Shown here: in pieces, positions 57,170 to 64,000 of the stretch | Numbering within the stretch: position 1 is the first letter of the stretch | How the letters are laid out: each line of letters begins with the position of its first letter | Source: Diphasiastrum complanatum | Lineage: Eukaryota; Streptophyta; Lycopodiopsida; Lycopodiales; Lycopodiaceae | Assembly: GCA_029204225.1 (NCBI GenBank) | Contig: CM055101.1 | Span: forward strand, 39,905,961 to 39,969,960 | Reading direction: 5' to 3' | Length of the DNA stretch: 64,000 nt | Program-made: the position numbers and the translations under genes | Notes under the pieces: model-generated | What the model was told of the DNA's origin: nothing | Database searches by the model: none | The model's input: the letters and a program-made list of their open reading frames with translations, nothing else

Positions 57170-58212
57170 CATAGGATGTATGATACAAATGCACAGAAGC
57201 TTGTGATTTCTAGGGATGCTACATTTGACGAGTTGGGTCAAGGTGAACAATCTGAAGAAATCACTAAACCTTTTGATGAGGGAGCAGAAGTACAGGTCAA
57301 GAAAGAAGTGGATTTTGATGCAGAAGATCCAATGGAAAAAGATAAGTTTGAAGTTGAAATCCCTAAGAGAGTACCTAAATGATACTTATCAGTCATAGGT
57401 GATGCTAAGAAGGGAGATACTCCCGAATCTAGCAAACAGGGAGAGCTTATAAGGTCAAGAATCTTTCATGAAGCAAAGGAGCACAAGGAGTGGCATGCAG
57501 CAATGGAAACAAAAATGGAGGCCATATCAAAAAATAGGACGTGGAACTTGGTTGAGCTACCTGATGGTAAGACGCCCATCACTTGCAAATGGATTTATAA
57601 GATCAAATATGGAGCAGATGGGCAGCTCAACAAATACAAAGCAAGATTTGGTTGCGAGAGGATTTGAACAACAGGAAGGCACTGATTTTGAGGAAACCTT
57701 TGCACCTGTAGCTAAGATGGTAACTATACGTTCTATTATTGCTATTTCTACTTTCCATGGTTGGAAGATTCAGCAAATGGACGTTAAATCTGCTTTTCAT
57801 AATGGAGTGCTAAATGAAGAGGTGTATTTAGTACAACCTCAAGGATTTGTTGAGCCAAGGAGAGAGCATCTTGTTTGTAAGCTCAACAAAGCTATCTATG
57901 AATTGAAGCAAGCACCACGGGCGTGGTACTCTTGCATTGATGAACACTTCAAGCAAAGGGGAATGGTAAAGAGTAAGGCTTATCCTAATCTTTACATTCT
58001 AAAGCAAGATTCAGATATAGTGTTCATTGTTTTGTACGTGGATGATTTGATTATTACAGGAAGTAATGAGAGCTTAATTGATGAAATCAAATCAGATCTT
58101 TCCAATGCTTTTGACATGAGCGATCTAGGATTGATGCACTATTGTCTTGGCATTGAAGTATGGAAAAAGGAAGAAGTTGGCTTTCTTACACAAAGCAAAT
58201 ATGCGCCAGAAA
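57170..58212 (+). pseudogene. Ty1/copia linker and reverse transcriptase
   Basis: The frame enters at MYDTNAQKLVISRDATFDE (end of integrase and linker), then runs through an acidic linker to KEWHAAMETKMEAISKN, TWNLVELPDGKTPI and KWIYKIKYGADG. A frameshift near 57.65 kb leads into LVARGFEQQEGTDFEETFAP, QQMDVKSAFHNGVLNEEVYL, ELKQAPRAWY and the intact motif YVDDLIITGS. The last match is EEVGFLTQSKYAPE at about 58.21 kb, where RT breaks off before RNase H. Apart from the frameshift and an early stop near 57.38 kb the core is well kept. It could be the missing right part of the copia at 47.5-49.7 kb. Confidence 0.9.
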
Positions 58213-58345
58213 GGGTCTCATCTATGCGATGAAACTGATCGGATAAGGTTTCTTGAGTAGTCTCACTTGGGGTAGGTGAATGTGCCATAATGATAGTGGA
58301 CGAAATAGACGAAAACTTGAGAGAGCGGACTCTTGTCGTCACCCC
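58213..58345 (-). other. short frame resembling a retroelement gag start
   Basis: The minus strand has MAHSPTPSETTQETLSDQFH, with RIDETLSG after it. It is short, but it begins exactly where the copia RT stops, so it may be the edge of another inserted element. Low certainty. Confidence 0.25.
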
Positions 58346-61300
58346 AAATTAGTCTATTAAAACCACTATTATCATTGGGCACCTAGACCTATGTGGACAC
58401 ATTTTGTTTGATCATATCTTGCTAGTTTGACCAAAAAATTCAAGAAGAGGCTTGCCAATGTCATCTATTTGAGATCTAGTCATCATTTGGAGGTCATAGC
58501 CACTTTATTTCATACAATTGGCTTGTATTTGAGTGATGTGTGGATTCTTGGAGTTTTTCACACGTGCCAAAGATAGCAGTGACCCAAACTTTGCCTATAC
58601 TCCATCAATTGATAAGAGGTTGATCTAGTTTGAGAGAGATTGGTAGAGCTAGTGAGAATAGCATGCTTTTATATCAATATATATCAACACGACAATGCTA
58701 TACCTAGCTCGAACCACAAGCCAATTTCGAGAGTTCACCTCATTTATTGATCAAATCGAAATGTCTGAAGATAGTTGTAGCCAACAAACATGCAATGTCA
58801 CTGAAGAGGTTTTCATATTGGATCATGAAGCAACATACACGCGCTAAAGTTGAACTTGATTTCTTGTGCACTCTACAAAAATGCAAGCACATGCATTCCA
58901 AAAGACACTTTTTCGTGTCAAAATCCAATTGATCATACAAGAAATCAAGTACTAGTTTTTAGATGAATGAACAAAAGCCACATTGTAGATCGAGCTCTTC
59001 CATTGAGGCATTGACATGTATCAATCTGTCGGCTTGCCACTTAGCCCGTGAAATACTTTGGCTTTTTTTTCTTTATATCGCTTTTAGATTGAATCTAGCA
59101 ACTACATTAGTGCCATTTGGTCTACATTGAGGAATAAGAACAATATCCAACCAATGTTTTTTGGCATCACAAAATAAGCATCAACATAATCCAACTGTTA
59201 ACAAGATAGTAAGAGCCTCAACTCATGCCAACTTGCTTGTGAGGACACCAAAGGCATCGACCAAAAATGTTGGGCTCATGTTGTGTCTTGGTGGTTGTGC
59301 CTTGTGCCCAAAGGCTGTTGTATAAGGGACTCCTTGTGTGGCATGCAAGTGTGTTATTGAAATACCATCAATCCATTTGTGCGCGTGTGTGTGTGTGTGT
59401 GTACATATACATGGGCTATGGGATTACAAAAAAATTACCATCGTTGGTTTTTACCTTTGATCAAAATAATCAACCCCACATGCTTTGACTGTACAAGCAT
59501 GTTATGTTGTTGATTTTTCTTGTCCCAATTATATAAATCTTTAATATGGCATGAACATTTTGGGCCTTCATCCTCTACCCTTATTGATCGACATTAATGC
59601 CCTTGCCTCACAAATGCACCACCTACATGGTGGTTCAATTATTGGGTATTTTTGCTCTAGATGTTGGTAGGTTAAGACGAGACTTGTTCTCATTTTCAAC
59701 CTCCTAGTGAAACCTAAGACACTTGAAAAATTCCCTCTCAACCTCCAAGATTTGATAACTTTATCTTTGTAAACTTCTAGTTGTATATATTTGTGTTTGT
59801 GTCAAGCCCCTCGTGCAATCAACTCACTTCTATACTTGCAATTTGTAAAGCATCAACTCACTACTATACTTACATTTTGTAAAAGGGGTAAATAATTTAC
59901 TAAGACTCCAAGAGACCCTTCATGTAAACACATATGACATATATGCTTGCTAATTCTAACAAGTGACTTGCAACAACTTTTGCTTTTTTTGTTTGCCCCA
60001 AACACAAGACCGTTTACATAATACAAACTAGAACATTGATGTTGCAAATGTAAACGATCTTTACAAAAGATAAGGAAACCACTAAAATTGTGCCTTTGCA
60101 AGTTGAGGCAAAAATTATTAACCAAAAAACCATGTGGTGTATACAAAACAGACCTGAAAATCACCCTAGCAAACAAGGGGCCACATAATCCTGATTTTTG
60201 TCTCCCAAGGGGTTTCAAAAGTTCTCATCTTGAGACCCTATGAGCTACCAACACATTGAGATCTTGCTATGTTTGCACAATCCTTTCTTCATTCTAGCCA
60301 ACTTTCAAGTAAATCATCTTCTAAGATTACTCGTATAAATATTTGTCTCAACTTTTATCAATGTTAACAATGACTTGTATGCATACTATATAATGCAACA
60401 ATTCCAAGAAATCATCTGTGACTTGGTACAAGATATTCTTGGGATTTTGAAATGTTATAAATTCAATCATCTAGCTTAAAAAATATGAAGAGACGTATAA
60501 ATACTACACATGATTGAAAACTCCAAAACAATTGTGACTCTAATACTTAAGCAAAGGTGTTCAAGCAACAACCAACAAACAAAATGTATTGTGGTTAATC
60601 CCAACTAAAGCTTCAATAAAATATTACACGATGGTCTAAAACACCAATGGCTACTAGAAAATGTTGATTTTTTTTGTTTTCAAGAATGATAGAAGAAAGA
60701 AATATAAGAAGACCAACCAAATCCCAATTAAACAAGGCGATTGAACATCATGATTGAATACCATGAGCAGCTATGTCACATGCATGGCATTCAAATCGTT
60801 AGATCTGACACTAACTTTTAGCAAATCATCACAATAGGTTACCACTAACGCAACAAAGCTAGAAATGGAAAAAGACAATCAACAGCGATCATCAAATTGC
60901 AAACAACTCTTGAAATTTTCAAGACTTTTAACAAACACCAATTATTTGAAATAGTTTTTGTGAAGGATCTAGGAGGGAGCTCAACCTACACCAAATCTTA
61001 CAATCTAATTCTATACCAAAATAACATTAAAACTAGGCCACGTGATACTTCTCCATAATTGCCATTAAAAACAAATACACATGTTTATTCATTGTTATTT
61101 TGAACCAAATACGACTTGTAGCTTTCAGCTTAGTTGAAAGATCTGAATTGCCACAATCACAAAAACAAATATAAGATGAATATTGCAACACAATCTTCAG
61201 CACACGACTGAGGATTTCAAATTTGCGATATAAGGTTCGAACAACAACAAAAAGTCGAAATTAATCATATTTCCAAAAAGCTGGTGATGGTTCAAAGATA

Positions 61301-61500
61301 ATGCCAGACCAATGTGGTCATAAGGATTATTTCCTCCTATAAAAACAGAAACCTCATAGAACAACTTGTAGATCAATATAAAAAAAAAGATCTGTTTCTA
61401 GATCAAGTAAAACTCTTCCATGGATAACTACACCGTGTTAAAGCTCAATAGCTATATTGCTTAAGAGCTTTTCCAAATTAAACTATTAATAATGTTCTAA
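58346..61500. other. no gene seen
   Basis: A/T-rich intergenic DNA. 58550-58580 has a CACACGTGCC word like the copia LTRs. A short GT run lies at 59387-59402. Frames on both strands are short and featureless. Confidence 0.4.
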
Positions 61501-61539
61501 AAAGGTCTAGTAGCAGGTCCAAACTCATCACCGATCATT

Positions 61540-62656
61540 TCAACACTTGATTTCTTTCAGGGCATCCTTGAAATAGAGAAAAGTGGGATCAATTTTGCCA
61601 TCCTTGTAATATGCAAATACCAAAGCTCCATCTTCATTCATACTTTCTCCGACAAAGCTGCACAGACCAATCAAACACAAAACAAACCGAATAAATCCAA
61701 GCAATTAAGAACAAATTAAAAATCACAACCCATCCACAACAACAAACACTGAGGCTTCTAACTATAATAGAGTCCATCTTTAGCAAGCTTGGATGAAATA
61801 TCACAACCCATCAAGCAACCTTGATGAATCTGAATCCGAGTAATCCAAAGGCAAAAAAATGAAAATCAGTTAAGAATTCTTTCCCAATCATTTACAGTTC
61901 AAGTCCATAAACCAGGCTTCTAAACTGAAAAATGGTCCATCCTTCAGCATGCTGTATGACATATCAACCTGCCATGAAGCAAACTGGATGAATCTACGCA
62001 ATCCAAGCCAGAGGAAAAGAAACAAGCAGATATCCCTTCCCGAATAGTTATAGTTCAAATACAGAGTACCCATCAACAACAGCAAAAAGTAAGGATTCTA
62101 AACTAGAAATGACTCCATCTTTGAGCATAATTGACAAGATATCAGAAACGCGCTTGCTAGAAAGCATCTGCTACAGTAAAATCACATATAAATACGCTAA
62201 CTGAAAAAAATGGAAAATAAAGCATGTCTAGAGTAGCACTAAGGCCTGTCTTAGTCAGGTGACTTACTATTGAAGATCATTGACCTTTGAGAGCAGCCAC
62301 TTCACTGCTGCTTCCACGTTCTTCTTGAACTCATCCTGACGATCCGCAGGCAGCAAAGGGGTGAGAGTCTTGATGAAGCGCTTGATGTAGGCTACAAAGG
62401 TCTTCTTGTCAAAAGAAGGCTGCTCCTGCAGACGAAAGGTGTCCACTATGTCCACTACCTTCACAGCCTGATCATCCACACCCTCGTCATCCTCTGCGCC
62501 CTCTGCAGAGGGATTGGCCCCGATGTCCACATCCACGGACCCCTTCACCACCCACTTCCCTTCCACCTCCCACAAGATGCCGTTCTGGATCTCAGTGTAG
62601 GCGAATGAGTCTGACAGGAGCTCATCGCCTGTGATCAGATCCTGGTAGAGCAACAT
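61540..62656 (-). CDS. TCTP: translationally controlled tumor protein (TCTP)
   Basis: Two exons: 62656-62268 (389 nt, 129 codons plus two bases) and 61657-61540 (118 nt), joined across a 610-bp GT...AG intron (ATA|GTAAGT; CTGTGCAG|CTTTG). The total is 168 residues plus stop, the usual plant TCTP length. The start [18 protein letters not shown] is the conserved N-terminus; the frame extends further upstream but only by chance. The signature IGANPSAEG, then [39 protein letters not shown] and the end [14 protein letters not shown] are all present. TCTP is a small cytosolic protein that binds calcium and microtubules and supports growth through TOR-linked pathways in plants and animals. No defect is seen. 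Only one intron interrupts the coding part. Confidence 0.96.
61752..62165. repeat. three diverged tandem units in the TCTP intron
   Basis: Units begin at AGGCTTCTAAC (61752), AGGCTTCTAAA (61914) and AGGATTCTAAA (62092), so the period is about 162-178 bp and the third is partial. Shared blocks are (A/T)G.(A/C)TCCATC(T/C)TT.AGCA, then ATATCA..CC, GATGAATCT, then TTAC/TATAGTTCAA. Confidence 0.8.
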
Positions 62657-62810
62657 GCTGGATGCGGCGATGGATCGCGCAGGCGCTAGGGTGGGAAGGA
62701 GCAAGGAGACGAGAGAGTGAAAAAGGAGGAAGGGCCCAACAAGGCCAGGCATAAAAAATTTGTATTTAAAAAAGGGCAGGGCAGGGCAGGGCAGTCGTAA
62801 GTTATAAGGC
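62657..62810 (-). promoter_or_regulatory. TCTP leader and core promoter
   Basis: On the minus strand the 80 bases before the ATG are pyrimidine-rich (CCTTTTTCACTCTCTCGTCTCC), as expected of a TOP-type mRNA, a known feature of TCTP. Upstream lie a TGGGCC word near 62733, a TATA-like TTTTAAATACA at 62761-62771, and four CTGCC/GGGCA units at 62773-62794. Confidence 0.5.
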
Positions 62811-63444
62811 CCTAAGGAAAGTTCCCGAACCAGGGCGGTAGAAGGCCTGAACTTGGGGGGGGGGGAAGGCTTTCTCTCACCTAATGCCAAGTGGAACTTT
62901 ATTTTTTTATATTTTGCTTTTGTTGTGAATTTTTCTGTTAGTGCTAGGTGTCATACGATCGTTGGCTATAAGCAATTATACTTTGGCAAAACATTTAGAC
63001 TCAATCATTGGATGTTCACATGATTCTCAAAAGGTTATACTTTGTGGGAGGCATAGGTGAATTTTGCTATTTTTTGTATTTTGTAAAATAATAAAAAGAT
63101 TGTAATTTGCTTGAAAATACAAAAGATTGATAAAGCTTGTGAAAAAATCTACGAGGTTGAGTTTAATCTTATAATAGCTTAAATTTTGTTTGTAATTGGT
63201 ATTTTTAGATAATGGTTCATTGATGGCAAATTGTACCCTTTTAAAATCACTTAAAAGACAAAATGTGTTAATTTTTTTAGGGCACATGGATAGAAAATTC
63301 AAGTGCCATAATACATGGCACAATTTCACTCTACCAAAATACAAATGCCTATTTCATTCTACAATTTGAATGTTATAAATGCATATGACTAGTCTGTAAT
63401 AAGCCATATATAATACATTATGCAATGAAAGCTACTGGGCACAT
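62811..63444. other. TCTP upstream DNA, no gene
   Basis: It starts with a run of G near 62853, then A/T-rich sequence. The minus-strand 105-codon frame at 63344-63027 is Phe/Lys/Asn-rich and featureless. Confidence 0.4.
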
Positions 63445-64000
63445 TGTTGGAGTATAATCTTACTCCTCCTCACCTAAATTCATCATCTAAATACTCCTCA
63501 ATGTATTTTACTCACTCTCTACAACAGTCTGCAGAAATGCACTGTTAGTCGAAACAATCTACAAATTTTCACAGAGATTCGAAGCAGAGCAACGCATCGA
63601 CTCCGACACTCTAGTTCGAAGTCAAAAGCTATCAAGCAAAACCATCAATATCCAATCGACATGATCGATTGTGTACACAATTGTCACTATCAACTATCAA
63701 CAGTCATCACCTGTCCACTGTCGAACTATCGACACTATCGAATTGTTGAACTATAAACTGTCGATTGGTACCAATAAAAAAGGAGTCTTCCTCTGTCGGA
63801 TCTATTCCAGACTATGTCACCGTTCAAACATGCAATTATGTATAGTTTAAATTGTTTAGCCTTAAACTCTAGATCGTGCCTATACAGATTAGTTACCCAC
63901 GATCTCTATAAACTTGTATATATATAGTAAAACAAAATAAGACAATGATGCATAATTTAGAGTTCGAAACAACAACTCAATTGTATCAGATTATCTAATT
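63445..64000 (+). mobile_element. copia LTR, truncated by the window edge
   Basis: Begins TGTTGGAGTATAATC and matches the LTR start at 29415 for about 60 bases. No polypurine tract precedes it, so in plus orientation it would be a 5' or solo LTR. It carries an array of ATCGAC/GTCGAA words at 63,595-63,780. Confidence 0.75.

Noticed and set aside
62657-62890. N-terminal extension of 78 codons on the TCTP frame
   Set aside because: It begins without an ATG, crosses the pyrimidine-rich leader and the TATA-like site, and TCTP's conserved start is at 62656.
63027-63344. Minus-strand frame of 105 codons
   Set aside because: Composition follows A/T-rich DNA (Phe, Asn, Lys, Leu), and no motif or start context supports it.

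Overview
The window reads as nuclear DNA of a land plant. The reasons are two spliced plant genes (an NPH3/RPT2-like gene and a TCTP gene), LTR retrotransposons primed by plant-type tRNA sites (TGGTATCAGAGC for Ty1/copia, a TTGG(C/T)G(C/T)C type for Ty3/gypsy), and about 1 kb of degraded TTTAGGG-like repeat. The lineage below land plants is not resolved. The TCTP protein looks to me nearer moss, fern or gymnosperm forms than a crop angiosperm, but that is a weak inference from memory. Nothing bacterial, organellar or CRISPR-like was seen.

Layout. 1-14 kb: decayed Ty3/gypsy material, mostly on the minus strand (RNase H at 0.3 kb, a primer site at 4.1 kb, gag at 8.6-9.8 kb and again at 12.5-13.8 kb), mixed with LTR-like repeats. 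15.4-19.6 kb: copia LTRs and primer sites, then a piece of copia integrase. 19.6-24.5 kb: a nested minus-strand gypsy element (LTR 23784-24499, primer site, gag 21.1-22.0 kb) that splits that copia integrase. Its gag is in turn cut by a 772-bp foldback element with 37-bp terminal inverted repeats. 24.5-29.8 kb: the other half of the split copia, a minus-strand copia pol, and a plus-strand copia 3' end with its polypurine tract and LTR. 30-34.4 kb: non-coding, with two local tandem duplications. 34.4-36.4 kb: NPH3-family gene, two exons seen. 38.7-39.2 kb: gypsy integrase C-terminus running into a chromodomain. 40.2-40.9 kb: minus-strand exon of an unclassified transposon-like gene. 41.1-45.5 kb: copia fragments, one with a non-RT open frame where reverse transcriptase should be. 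45.8-46.1 kb: probable CACTA transposase tail. 46.5-58.2 kb: several more copia copies, the telomere-like tract, and a nearly complete copia pol at 51.4-54.2 kb with only one in-frame stop and one frameshift. 61.5-62.7 kb: TCTP gene, apparently intact, minus strand. 63.4 kb to the end: a copia LTR.

Functionally there are two host genes, one light/auxin-signalling-type adaptor and one growth regulator, in a sea of nested and mostly dead retroelements. The pattern I find most interesting is that many of the LTRs and leaders carry a dense array of one short degenerate motif, with a different motif in each family.
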